Source: Chitinophaga nivalis (GTDB lineage Bacteria > Bacteroidota > Bacteroidia > Chitinophagales > Chitinophagaceae). From it: a DNA stretch of 64,000 bases. The notes under the pieces are model-generated. The model saw only the letters and a program-made list of their open reading frames with translations. It searched no databases and was not told the origin of the DNA. Where the stretch lies: contig NZ_JAPDNR010000001.1 of the NCBI RefSeq assembly GCF_025989125.1, positions 7,738,087-7,802,086 on the forward strand, read 5' to 3'. The translations under genes were made by a program, and so were the position numbers. Positions 1-7,525 of this stretch are shown here, in pieces; position 1 is the first letter of the stretch, and each line of letters opens with the position of its first letter.

Positions 1-851
1 ATGTCCCGTGGTTTTCCGGCCACCAGACTTTTGACTCCCGCCAGGATATCCAGGAAGAAACGCTGCGACAACACAATCCACCGGTCTTCGCTATGCAGGT
101 TTTTCCACAGCATCATCAGGTTATTCCGGAAGTTCAGGTATAGCTTACGCGGATTTCCCTGCGGCAAACTGCCTCCTCCCACATGAAAAACCCGTGAATC
201 CGGGCAATAGCAGATCCGGTAGCCCGCCCGCTGCAAACGCCAGCAAAGGTCTACTTCTTCCATATGAGCAAAGAAATCGGCATCGAAACCACCTACTTCA
301 TGAAAACAGGCCGACCTGATAAACAAGGCTGCACCGGTAGCCCAGAAAATATCCTGCACATCATCATACTGTCCCCGGTCCTTTTCGGTGGTATACAGAA
401 TACGGCCCCGGCAAAAAGTATAACCAAGGATATCCATCCAGCCACCTGCCGCACCGGCATATTCAAATTCATCCGGCTGATGGTATGCCCGCAGCTTAGG
501 CTGACAGGCGGCGATACGCGGATCTTCTTCCATCAGCGCCACCACCGGCTCTATCCAGTTGGGTTCTACTTCCACATCCTGGTTCAGCAACACATAAATA
601 TCCGCCTGCACCTGCTGCAACGCTTCATTGTAGCCTCCCGTAAATCCGCTGTTGGTGGCATTTCTGATAATACGCACCTGTGGATAATGTTCCGCTACAA
701 AGGCAACACTGTCGTCCGAAGAAGCGTTATCTGCCAGTACCAACTGTAAATTACCATAAACAGAACGGCAAACAGACGGTAAAAACTTCTCCAGGAAGGT
801 CTTTCCGTTCCAATTTAAAATAACAACTGCTACTGATGGCAATACGGGCAA
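1..851 (-). CDS. Glycosyltransferase family 2, partial (C-terminus off the window)
   Basis: Reading the minus strand from about 851 gives an uninterrupted frame that runs off the left edge. The N-terminus has the GT-A signature VVILNWNG, then LADNASSDDS, LNQDVEVEPNW (the DxD-like nucleotide-sugar/metal site) and FFAHMEEVDLCWRLQRAGYR, all typical of rhamnosyl/galactosyl-type GT2 enzymes that build surface polysaccharide. No ATG lies between the upstream in-frame stop and the conserved strand; the only starts are TTG at 851 or 842, so a TTG start is inferred. It is divergent from the histidine kinase. The acceptor sugar cannot be predicted. Confidence 0.85.
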   Translation of the reverse strand, partial: MPVLPSVAVVILNWNGKTFLEKFLPSVCRSVYGNLQLVLADNASSDDSVAFVAEHYPQVRIIRNATNSGFTGGYNEALQQVQADIYVLLNQDVEVEPNWIEPVVALMEEDPRIAACQPKLRAYHQPDEFEYAGAAGGWMDILGYTFCRGRILYTTEKDRGQYDDVQDIFWATGAALFIRSACFHEVGGFDADFFAHMEEVDLCWRLQRAGYRICYCPDSRVFHVGGGSLPQGNPRKLYLNFRNNLMMLWKNLHSEDRWIVLSQRFFLDILAGVKSLVAGKPRD

Positions 852-972
852 CTGATATTACGTTTATGCGTGAATAATAATTTTTAGAGATGCAAATATG
901 CAACAAAGGATTTTAATATTTGCGAATCATCTTACAGAATCAGCAAAGCGGAATAAGGCTTAAATTAGAAGT

Positions 973-2121
973 ATGTTTAAACAGTATATCGGATGGAAGT
1001 TTGTGCTGGCGGCTATAGCAGTGATTATTATCGTTACCACGATATGGTTCGTCAGCAATTTATCCAGCAATATCCGGGCAGAAGAGCGAAAAAAAGTAGC
1101 CACCTGGGTAGCGGCCAATCGCGAATTGCTGCGGGCCAGTCCCGACGCCAATCTGAACCTGGCCATTGAAATCATTACCAACAACACCACCATCCCCCTG
1201 ATTCTCACAGATGAAAACGGGACCATACTGGACAGCCGTAACCTCGACTCCATCAGGATTGCCCAACATCCCGACTATCTCCGGGAACAGCTACGGGCCT
1301 TCAAAAGGCAACATCCCCCTTTTATCATGGAAGTAGATGCCCACCGCAAACAATACAACTTCATCTATTACGGCGACTCCCTTATCCTGAAACAGATCCG
1401 CTACTACCCTTATGTACAGCTGATTGTGGTGATACTTTTCATCGGCATTGTTTTATTTGCCTTGTCCAGTACCAACCGCGCCACCCAGAATCAGGTATGG
1501 GTAGGATTGGCCAAAGAAACGGCCCACCAGCTGGGTACGCCCCTGTCTTCCATGGAAGCCTGGCTGGAAATACTGCGGGAAAATGAAGCCAATGGCCAGA
1601 TTGTAACGGAGCTATCCAAAGATGTGGACCGCCTCAAACTCATCACCGACCGCTTTTCCAAAATAGGCAGCGTGCCTAAACTGGAAGAAAAAGATATTGT
1701 ACTCCAGATTGAAAACATGACCAACTACATCCGGAAAAGGGCGCCGCAAAAGGTTTTATTCGCCGTTCACAGCAAGGAAACAGAGCTCCCTGCGATGATT
1801 TCGCCCCCGCTTTTTGACTGGGTAGTGGAAAATTTATTAAAAAATGCATTGGATGCGATGGAAGGTAAAGGGAAGATCGATATTACCATCGACAACCACC
1901 CTACTTTTATCACCATTGATGTGGCAGATACCGGCAAAGGCATCCCTAAAATGAACTTCGAAAAAGTGTTCAAACCCGGATTCAGCACGAAAAAGCGCGG
2001 ATGGGGCCTGGGACTCTCGCTCGCGCGGCGCATCATCGAAGAATATCACAAAGGAAGGCTGTATATCAAATCTTCCGACACCAGCAAAGGCACTGTTTTC
2101 CGTATTTTATTGCGGAAATAA
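973..2121 (+). CDS. Membrane sensor histidine kinase
   Basis: A 382-aa kinase. A transmembrane helix at about 7-28 and a second at about 146-166 bracket a periplasmic sensor segment of about 115 residues. The H-box is KETAHQLGTPLSS with the phospho-acceptor at about His185. The ATP-binding core follows: N-box VVENLLKNALDAM, G1 box DTGKGIP and G2 box GWGLGLSLARRI. There is no obvious HAMP domain and no receiver domain. No response regulator is encoded in the window, so it is an orphan here. The signal sensed is unknown. The next gene downstream is tRNA-Leu with its own promoter. Confidence 0.9.
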   Translation: MFKQYIGWKFVLAAIAVIIIVTTIWFVSNLSSNIRAEERKKVATWVAANRELLRASPDANLNLAIEIITNNTTIPLILTDENGTILDSRNLDSIRIAQHPDYLREQLRAFKRQHPPFIMEVDAHRKQYNFIYYGDSLILKQIRYYPYVQLIVVILFIGIVLFALSSTNRATQNQVWVGLAKETAHQLGTPLSSMEAWLEILRENEANGQIVTELSKDVDRLKLITDRFSKIGSVPKLEEKDIVLQIENMTNYIRKRAPQKVLFAVHSKETELPAMISPPLFDWVVENLLKNALDAMEGKGKIDITIDNHPTFITIDVADTGKGIPKMNFEKVFKPGFSTKKRGWGLGLSLARRIIEEYHKGRLYIKSSDTSKGTVFRILLRK

Positions 2122-2153
2122 TCCGCATTTTCAGAAAAAACAAATAAATAAAT

Positions 2154-2183
2154 TTGCTTATTTTGAAAAAGCCATTATTTTTG
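2154..2183 (+). promoter_or_regulatory. Bacteroidota promoter of tRNA-Leu
   Basis: TTG at 2154-2156, a 19-nt spacer, then TATTTTTG at 2176-2183 match the Bacteroidota sigma-70 consensus (-33 TTG, -7 TAnnTTTG). The tRNA begins 18 nt after the -7 box, leaving a short 5' leader to be trimmed. Confidence 0.75.
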
Positions 2184-2201
2184 CACCCCAATCTACCAGA
2201 T

Positions 2202-2285
2202 GCGAAGATGGCGAAATTGGTAGACGCGCTACTTTGAGGTGGTAGTGCCTGAAAGGGCTTGGGAGTTCGAATCTCCTTCTTCGCA
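2202..2285 (+). tRNA. tRNA-Leu (anticodon GAG)
   Basis: Class II tRNA. The acceptor stem GCGAAGA pairs perfectly with TCTTCGC, followed by discriminator A. The anticodon arm is CTACT-TTGAGGT-GGTAG (one U-G pair), giving anticodon GAG, which reads CUC/CUU. A long variable arm and the T-arm GGGAGTTCGAATCTCC are present. CCA is not encoded in full (ACCGA follows), so it is presumably added after transcription. Confidence 0.95.
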
Positions 2286-2295
2286 CCGAAATTTT

Positions 2296-2328
2296 AAAAC
2301 CCGCTCGACGAGCGGGTTTTTCTTTTTT
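2296..2328 (+). terminator. Intrinsic terminator of tRNA-Leu
   Basis: Perfect 10-bp inverted repeat AAAACCCGCT/AGCGGGTTTT with a 5-nt loop, followed by a T-rich tract, 10 nt after the tRNA 3' end. Confidence 0.9.
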
Positions 2329-2385
2329 CCCGGATAAGGGATGAAGATTGTTTATTATCTCCAACATCTGATTAATAGATCCCGC

Positions 2386-2586
2386 CTAATATGCATATCC
2401 AACACAAAAACTGTAAGCCCTGCATTCCCATCTTTTACATCTTGGATCTCCTCCGATATAACATTCAATTGGTCCAATGCAGGGTTGATTGGTTCGAATG
2501 CAGTATTGATAATTCAAACTGCCGCCTATTACAGCTTTCATTTCATGTCTGTTTAAATAGCGAAGATGTTTTGATAACTGTTTCAT
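2386..2586 (-). CDS. Double-glycine-leader, cysteine-rich secreted peptide precursor
   Basis: A 66-aa peptide. Residues 1-22 form a leader ending LNRHEMKAVIGG, resembling the GG leaders of Bacteroidota natural-product/bacteriocin-like precursors that C39-peptidase ABC exporters cleave. The predicted 44-aa mature part has six cysteines (precursor positions 29, 36, 42, 50, 55, 61) and many Tyr/Gly residues, suggesting three disulfides. The ATG at 2586 is preferred over one at 2640 because a -7 box TAGTTTTG (2632-2625) lies between them and the leader fits the family. No modification enzyme, immunity gene or exporter is nearby; the upstream gene on this strand is a lipoprotein. Activity is unknown. 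Confidence 0.65.
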   Translation of the reverse strand: MKQLSKHLRYLNRHEMKAVIGGSLNYQYCIRTNQPCIGPIECYIGGDPRCKRWECRAYSFCVGYAY

Positions 2587-2624
2587 AGATGTCAATTTAA
2601 GGACAACGGATAGCTTAATCTCTA

Positions 2625-2632
2625 CAAAACTA
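2625..2632 (-). promoter_or_regulatory. Putative -7 box of the peptide gene
   Basis: TAGTTTTG on the minus strand matches TAnnTTTG and ends 38 nt before the chosen ATG. No TTG is seen at the ideal -33 spacing, so the match is partial. Confidence 0.4.
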
Positions 2633-2863
2633 CGGGCCATTTCTGCATATAAATCTCACGTAGCCTGTCGCAGTGAAATGTAGTGTTACCATGCGTTATG
2701 TGCGCTTTAATGCTATCCTTGCTAATTTGGATATCCTTTAACATTTACATCTTTCAGGGGGAGATAAAAAGATCCCCTCTCTGGTGTTTTTTTATTTCCC
2801 CTGATTATTTTAATTGTACCTCCAATAGCTCTCCTGGTTACAAAAGCTTCCGTAAAGCACCCA

Positions 2864-3763
2864 CTATTTCACTTTCAGAAAACTGTAGACCCAAACAATG
2901 GATTCAGCACTCCCTGAACTAACGGATTGTACAAAATCATGCTTTTTTATTGTTGGACTATCCGCTTTATACTCCACATCGAACTCATTTTTAAAGGTAT
3001 AATCAGCGAATTTTTGTCTGAAATAAGTATGGCTTACTGCAGCTGGATTATTCTCTGTGGGAAAACAAGATACAGGTGTATTAATAGTTGGGTACCAACC
3101 TAAACACCATACTGCCATAGGATTTTTCAATAAAAAAGGATAGATAGGATTAGGTGTATTCTCATAAGTTATTTCATTGATTGACTCCATATCCATATTG
3201 CTGGGGACCTCCATAGGAGCGCTGAAATGATGTTTATCAAAGCTGTACACCAGATTGTTGCCTTTATAGGTAAAGGTAGTATACTTCAATAACCAATTAT
3301 CCTTTCCTCCTCTAAAGAGGGTATCTTTAGTACCAACTTGCACCAGCCGGGCATTGTCATCATAGGTCAATAAATGGGTATCGGTCACCACGATAACTCC
3401 AAACTCACTATACGATCTATAATGTGTCACCTGATTACCACGATAAACAAAACTATCTATCTGCCCTCTCCATCCGTCTTCCTTTCTAGTCTTCACTAAA
3501 ACACACTTTCCATCTTTATAAATAAAATCTAAATGTTTTTTTTCAAAATATTTTTGTAAGACTATATAATTAACCGTGTAATCCGGATTATAGATAAACT
3601 TATAGGAGATTCCCTGACCGATAATCGTTTCCGGGTAAATGCCAGGTCGCTGTTTTTCCACAGTAGGGGGGACTGATGTTTCCGGGGTTACTTTATCATT
3701 TTTGGCGCAGGCAACCAGCAACAGGAGCAGCGCGAATAACAGCCCTTTCAAATTTTTTTTCAT
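2864..3763 (-). CDS. Hypothetical lipoprotein
   Basis: A 299-aa protein with a lipoprotein signal peptide (Lys-rich start, Leu-rich core, lipobox LLVAC, Cys19), so probably anchored in a membrane facing the periplasm or the surface. The body is rich in Tyr/Thr and beta-type segments such as YDDNARLVQVGTK and FTYKGNNLVYSF, reminiscent of the YD-like repeats of Bacteroidota DUF4595-type lipoproteins; that assignment is tentative. No catalytic motif is visible. It lies upstream of the cysteine-rich peptide on the same strand, 277 nt apart, so co-transcription is possible but the peptide has its own -7 box. Confidence 0.7.
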   Translation of the reverse strand: MKKNLKGLLFALLLLLVACAKNDKVTPETSVPPTVEKQRPGIYPETIIGQGISYKFIYNPDYTVNYIVLQKYFEKKHLDFIYKDGKCVLVKTRKEDGWRGQIDSFVYRGNQVTHYRSYSEFGVIVVTDTHLLTYDDNARLVQVGTKDTLFRGGKDNWLLKYTTFTYKGNNLVYSFDKHHFSAPMEVPSNMDMESINEITYENTPNPIYPFLLKNPMAVWCLGWYPTINTPVSCFPTENNPAAVSHTYFRQKFADYTFKNEFDVEYKADSPTIKKHDFVQSVSSGSAESIVWVYSFLKVK

Positions 3764-3969
3764 AAGTATAGTATCTCTGGTGGCAAAATTACCAGAATAT
3801 ATTCAGCATTTATAACAGAAATAACTGACTAGATTGGGTAGGAACAAATAACCGGATAGATTGATAAGTCTGCTTTATTACACACGTTAAATCTTAGTTA
3901 ATCCAGCTCCCCACTCCTTCCATCGATGTAATCATTTCCACCCAAAAACTAATCATATGATTGTTTTGA

Positions 3970-4012
3970 TACGCAAAAAATCCACCCCCTCCGGCAAGAG
4001 ACAGGTGGATTT
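3970..4012 (-). terminator. Terminator-like hairpin reading leftwards
   Basis: Inverted repeat AAATCCACC (3978-3986) / GGTGGATTT (4004-4012). On the minus strand the right arm is followed by TTTTTTG, the usual form of an intrinsic terminator. It implies a leftward transcript starting somewhere to the right, but no clear leftward gene is there. Confidence 0.5.
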
Positions 4013-4034
4013 GTAAAAGCACAAAACCCTTAAC

Positions 4035-4190
4035 ATGAATTGGCTTAAACAATTTTCACAGTTTGTATCGAAGCTCCTCCGATTATTAATTGAAGTGTTA
4101 CTGGTATTGGTGGAGATTACTTGTCTGGCCGAAGGTTTACTGCATACGTGCCTGTGGTATGTGCAACACATCCATGGCCTCCTCAGTTAG
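4035..4190 (+). CDS. Possible small hydrophobic protein (51 aa)
   Basis: ATG at 4035 opens a 51-codon frame ending TAG at 4190. It starts MNWLKQFSQF and contains a Leu/Val-rich stretch (residues about 14-27, LLRLLIEVLLVLVE) that could be one membrane or amphipathic helix. Two Cys and two Trp follow. There is no clear ribosome-binding site or -7 box. It could be a type I toxin-like or small membrane protein, or chance; no family was recognised. Confidence 0.3.
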   Translation: MNWLKQFSQFVSKLLRLLIEVLLVLVEITCLAEGLLHTCLWYVQHIHGLLS

Positions 4191-4218
4191 CCTCAAAGCT
4201 ATAGCTGTTCTGGCTTTT

Positions 4219-4461
4219 TCACCCGTAGCCTCCCTTTATTATATGAGAGTCCGAAGGTAAAGGAAAGGCCGCTAATAACCCTTTCGGGGCTACAGCAAAA
4301 AACGGGATAACATCTACATAACAATTAGGAATGCCTCCGATACGCCTGACCGGTTGTCTGGATCGCAGCCCTCTGCTGTATCTACCCGCTTTGCGGGATG
4401 AGGAAAGTCTCCTGGTACAGCATTCGCAGATTGGCAGACCTGTCTTTCTATTCCGTATCTC
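4219..4461 (-). other. Start-less open frame, possible gene remnant
   Basis: Minus strand, open from after an in-frame TAA at 4464-4462 to a TGA at 4221-4219, 80 codons. It has no ATG, GTG or TTG near its beginning, but the last 35 residues look protein-like (segments RRIGGIPNCYVDVIPFF and KGLLAAFPLPSDSHIIKGGY). It may be a decayed gene tail or a chance frame across a structured RNA. No family is recognised. Confidence 0.2.
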
Positions 4462-4599
4462 TTAACAATTACCTAACCTTCCCTTCATCTCCAGGTAACA
4501 GTAATTCAGGAATTTAGAATCCGACCCCAGAAAATGATGACTATCTTATTTTGAAAAACCTATTTTACTATTGTTTGTGGCTTACATGTTTGATTGACA

Positions 4600-4628
4600 G
4601 GAAGGATCAGGTCATCCTTCCTTTTTTT
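4600..4628 (+). terminator. Orphan intrinsic terminator
   Basis: GGAAGGAT (4600-4607) / ATCCTTCC (4614-4621) with a 6-nt loop and seven Ts: a textbook rightward terminator. The nearest rightward annotated gene upstream is the tRNA more than 2 kb away, so it may end a small RNA or the transcript of the 51-codon ORF. Confidence 0.7.
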
Positions 4629-4682
4629 ATTCTCTCCAACAAAATCAGCTAAACCCTATCTTTACACCTTTTTACGGATAAT

Positions 4683-5975
4683 ATGGGTACATCAATCACC
4701 TGTCCTAACTGCAAACACCAGTTTGTCATGGAAGACGCCTTTGCGGCAGATATTGAAAAAGAGATGCGGGGGAAAATGGAGTCTGAATGGCGGAAACGCC
4801 TGGATGCACTGCAAACGGAAAAAAATACCCTGCTCTCAGAAAAAAATAAAATGGCGCAGGAACGCCAGCAAATGGAAACGATGATCCGCCAGCAGGAGGA
4901 AGAAGTGGATAAACGGGTACAGGCAGAGAAAAAACTGCTCCGGGAAAGCATGGCGACAGAATTACGCAAATCAATCAGCGATGATTTCAATAACCAGCTG
5001 GCTTTACTGAAAGAAGCCAACCTGGAACAGGAAGAGAAATTAAAAGAAGCCCGGCAGCAGGAACTGGAATTCCTGCGGAAAGAACAGGAATTAAAAAATA
5101 AAGAACAGGAACTGGAAATCAGTCTCCGCAAAAAATTGCTGGAAGCCCGCTCCGAACTAGCAGAACAAATCCGTAAGGAAGAAACAGACCGCAACCTGCT
5201 GAAGGATACCGAACATCAGCTGCGTTTACGGGAGCTGGAAAAGCAACTGGAAGACCAACGCCGGCTGGCAGAAGAAATGAAACGCCGCGCCGAACAAGGC
5301 TCTACCCAGCTGCAGGGAGAAGTACAGGAACTGATACTGGAAGAAATGCTGCGTCAGACCTTCCCCTTCGACGAAATCATACCGGTAGGAAAAGGCGTAC
5401 GCGGCGCCGATTGCATCCAGCAGATCCGCAACCAGTTTGGCCAGGAGTGTGGCCGCATCATCTATGAAAGCAAGCGTACCAAAGAATTCGCGAAAGACTG
5501 GGTGGAAAAACTCAAGGCCGATATGCGCAGTCAGGGTGTAGACGTAGCCATTCTGGTGACGCAAACCATGCCGAAAGATATGGAACGCTTTGGTGAAAAA
5601 GAGGGCATCTGGATTTGTACCTTCTCAGAAGCAAAAGCACTTGCCTATGTGCTGCGCGACAGCATTATAAAAATCGCCGGCGCCGTACGTTCTCAGGAAA
5701 ACAAAGGCGATAAAATGCATATGCTCTACGCCTACCTGACCAGTGGCGAATTTGCCGAGCAGTGGAAAGCTATCCGGGAGGGCTTTATGTCTATGCGGAT
5801 TTCCATTCAACGGGAACGCGATGCCATGGAAAAACTGTGGAAAGCACGCGAAAAACAACTCGAAAAAGTATTATTGAATGCCGCCCATATCAAAGGATCT
5901 ATCGAAGGGATTGCCGGCAGTGATTCCGTAGACCTGAAGCTGCTGGAAGATGCAGCCGATGAAATAACAGAATAG
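4683..5975 (+). CDS. DUF2130 domain-containing protein
   Basis: A 430-aa cytoplasmic protein. The N-terminus carries a zinc-ribbon-like ITCPNCKHQF. Residues about 20-215 are a long Glu/Lys/Arg/Gln-rich coiled coil. The C-terminal DUF2130 domain includes GKGVRGADCIQQI and GRIIYESKRTKEFAKDWV, where the E-x-K pattern resembles the PD-(D/E)XK nuclease fold, although nuclease activity of this family is not established. Length and architecture match the family. The ATG directly precedes the conserved N-terminus. It may be co-transcribed with the HAD gene 37 nt downstream. Confidence 0.9.
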   Translation: MGTSITCPNCKHQFVMEDAFAADIEKEMRGKMESEWRKRLDALQTEKNTLLSEKNKMAQERQQMETMIRQQEEEVDKRVQAEKKLLRESMATELRKSISDDFNNQLALLKEANLEQEEKLKEARQQELEFLRKEQELKNKEQELEISLRKKLLEARSELAEQIRKEETDRNLLKDTEHQLRLRELEKQLEDQRRLAEEMKRRAEQGSTQLQGEVQELILEEMLRQTFPFDEIIPVGKGVRGADCIQQIRNQFGQECGRIIYESKRTKEFAKDWVEKLKADMRSQGVDVAILVTQTMPKDMERFGEKEGIWICTFSEAKALAYVLRDSIIKIAGAVRSQENKGDKMHMLYAYLTSGEFAEQWKAIREGFMSMRISIQRERDAMEKLWKAREKQLEKVLLNAAHIKGSIEGIAGSDSVDLKLLEDAADEITE

Positions 5976-6012
5976 CCAACAAGCACCTATCAATTTTCCA
6001 TATATCAAACCT

Positions 6013-6642
6013 ATGAAAAACCAAGAGCAAAAAGAGTATCAGGCCATCATCTTCGATCTGGGAGCCGTATTGATCGATTGGAATCCACGTTATCTGTACC
6101 GGAAAATTTTTTCTTCGGAAGAAGAAACCGAAGATTTTCTGCGTAACATCTGTACCGCCGACTGGAATGAACAACAGGATGCCGGCAGAAGCCTGCTGGA
6201 AGGCACCGAACAGCTGATAGCCACGCATCCGCAACAAGCCAATAATATCCGCGCTTTCTATGGCAGATGGCAGGAAATGATGGGCGGAGAAATTTCCGGC
6301 ACCGTACAGTTGCTGCAACAGCTGAAAAACACCGGCAAATACAAACTGTATGCATTAACCAACTGGTCCAACGAAACCTTTCCCCTGGCCCTGATGCAAT
6401 ATCGTTCCCTCCAACTGTTTGATGGCATTGTTGTATCCGGCCGCGAAAAACAACGCAAGCCCGACCCTGCTTTTTATCAGCTGTTACTGGATCGGTATCA
6501 GGTAGATGCGGCAGCCGCCCTGTTTATTGATGATAATCTCCGTAATGTGGCTGGTGCCGAAAACTGTGGTATCGACAGTATTCTCTTTACCAATCCGGAT
6601 CAACTAAAAAATGAATTGATAAATAAATGTATATTATTTTAA
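6013..6642 (+). CDS. HAD-family hydrolase/phosphatase
   Basis: A 209-aa HAD-superfamily protein. Motif I is FDLGAVLIDW with the nucleophile Asp; motif II LTNWSNE; motif III Lys in REKQRKPDPAFY; motif IV FIDDNLRNV. The all-helical cap lies between motifs I and II. The pattern is that of the YihX / haloacid dehalogenase-like branch, whose members hydrolyse small phosphometabolites such as sugar phosphates. The substrate cannot be named. It follows the DUF2130 gene closely on the same strand. Confidence 0.9.
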   Translation: MKNQEQKEYQAIIFDLGAVLIDWNPRYLYRKIFSSEEETEDFLRNICTADWNEQQDAGRSLLEGTEQLIATHPQQANNIRAFYGRWQEMMGGEISGTVQLLQQLKNTGKYKLYALTNWSNETFPLALMQYRSLQLFDGIVVSGREKQRKPDPAFYQLLLDRYQVDAAAALFIDDNLRNVAGAENCGIDSILFTNPDQLKNELINKCILF

Positions 6643-6851
6643 ACGCGATCGTTTCTCCCTGTTGTTGTTAACCTTTATTTCATTTTAAGAATTAATTAAC
6701 AATCTGTCGCTAAACCTTTTGTAACATCCCCCTCTCTAATCCGTTGAACGTTAAAGGAAAACGCGGAAAGTATCCGTCATGCCAACAGCCGGCTTTTGTT
6801 TACATGACCAATTCTCCCACGGAGATTTTTTAAAAATTAATACGCGAGGAT

Positions 6852-7493
6852 ATGAAAAGAACAATATTATTATGCAGCACTGCCGCCCTGGCCGTAGCCA
6901 TGCTATCTTTTAGCAGTTGTCGTAAAGACCCTTTAAAAGATATGACCAATGAAGAATCACGTATCTACATTACCAATCATGACAACAGCGCAACATTCAG
7001 CAACTATAATACTTTCAGCATTGTAGATTCCGTGGCCGTATTAACCAACAGAAATGAGAAAGCTAAAAAGGCCCTCACGGATTACGACAAACAACTGATT
7101 GCAGCTGTTACGGCTTCCATGAAAGCAAGAGGCTATACCCTGGTGGATAAAGCAGCTAAACCCGACCTGGGTATTAACCTTACCCGTATTGATAACTCCT
7201 TCACCAATATCTCCTGGAACCCGGGCTGGTGGGGCGGTATCGGGTACTGGGACACTGGTTACTGGGGTTATCCGGGCGGTGGCTGGTTCTGGCCTTCTTA
7301 CTATACCATTTATCAGGTCAACGAAAGACAAACTGCCATCGATGCATTTGACCTGAAAAATCCGAAGAATGATAAATTCACGGCTGTATGGAATGCCCTC
7401 TGGCGTGGTTCTGGCGTATGGGATATCAATAATGTGAATGCGATGGTACAGGCATCTTTTGAACAATCCCCCTACCTGACCAAAACCAAATAA
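6852..7493 (+). CDS. DUF4136 family lipoprotein
   Basis: A 213-aa lipoprotein: signal peptide with lipobox SFSSC (Cys23), then a DUF4136 domain beginning with TNHDNSATFSNYNTFSI. A Trp/Gly/Tyr-rich segment (about 118-150, with WNPGWWGGIGYW) sits mid-protein. The domain contains the family's pattern of a predicted periplasmic helix (KALTDYDKQLIAAVTASMKARGYTL cut here to its core AVTASMKARGYTL). Function is unknown. It is followed 32 nt later by an outer-membrane barrel gene, and the two probably form one operon ending at the terminator at 8212. Confidence 0.88.
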   Translation: MKRTILLCSTAALAVAMLSFSSCRKDPLKDMTNEESRIYITNHDNSATFSNYNTFSIVDSVAVLTNRNEKAKKALTDYDKQLIAAVTASMKARGYTLVDKAAKPDLGINLTRIDNSFTNISWNPGWWGGIGYWDTGYWGYPGGGWFWPSYYTIYQVNERQTAIDAFDLKNPKNDKFTAVWNALWRGSGVWDINNVNAMVQASFEQSPYLTKTK

Positions 7494-7525
7494 GGGTGTT
7501 ATTGACAATTAAAACTGAAAGGAAG

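Larger units (their letters stand above)
3764..4682. other. 919-nt gap without a recognisable gene
   Basis: No known protein family is encoded on either strand. The gap holds a minus-strand terminator-like hairpin (3978-4012), a plus-strand 51-codon hydrophobic ORF (4035-4190), a minus-strand frame open for 80 codons without a start codon (4222-4461), and a plus-strand terminator (4600-4628) that serves no recognised gene. Confidence 0.6.

Noticed and set aside
264..749. Plus-strand open frame of 161 codons
   Set aside because: It lies wholly opposite the glycosyltransferase, whose minus-strand frame has clear GT2 motifs; composition is that of a shadow frame.
2683..2922. Plus-strand open frame between the peptide and lipoprotein genes
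   Set aside because: No promoter, no family-like motif, and it overlaps the end of the lipoprotein gene.
3953..4171. Minus-strand 72-codon frame
   Set aside because: It passes through the terminator-like hairpin and opposes the 51-codon ORF; no protein-like pattern beyond chance.
4381..4460. Possible RNase P RNA, because of GAGGAAAGTC at 4400
   Set aside because: Only this short piece resembles the conserved core; the remaining conserved regions and the 300-400 nt fold are not visible around it.
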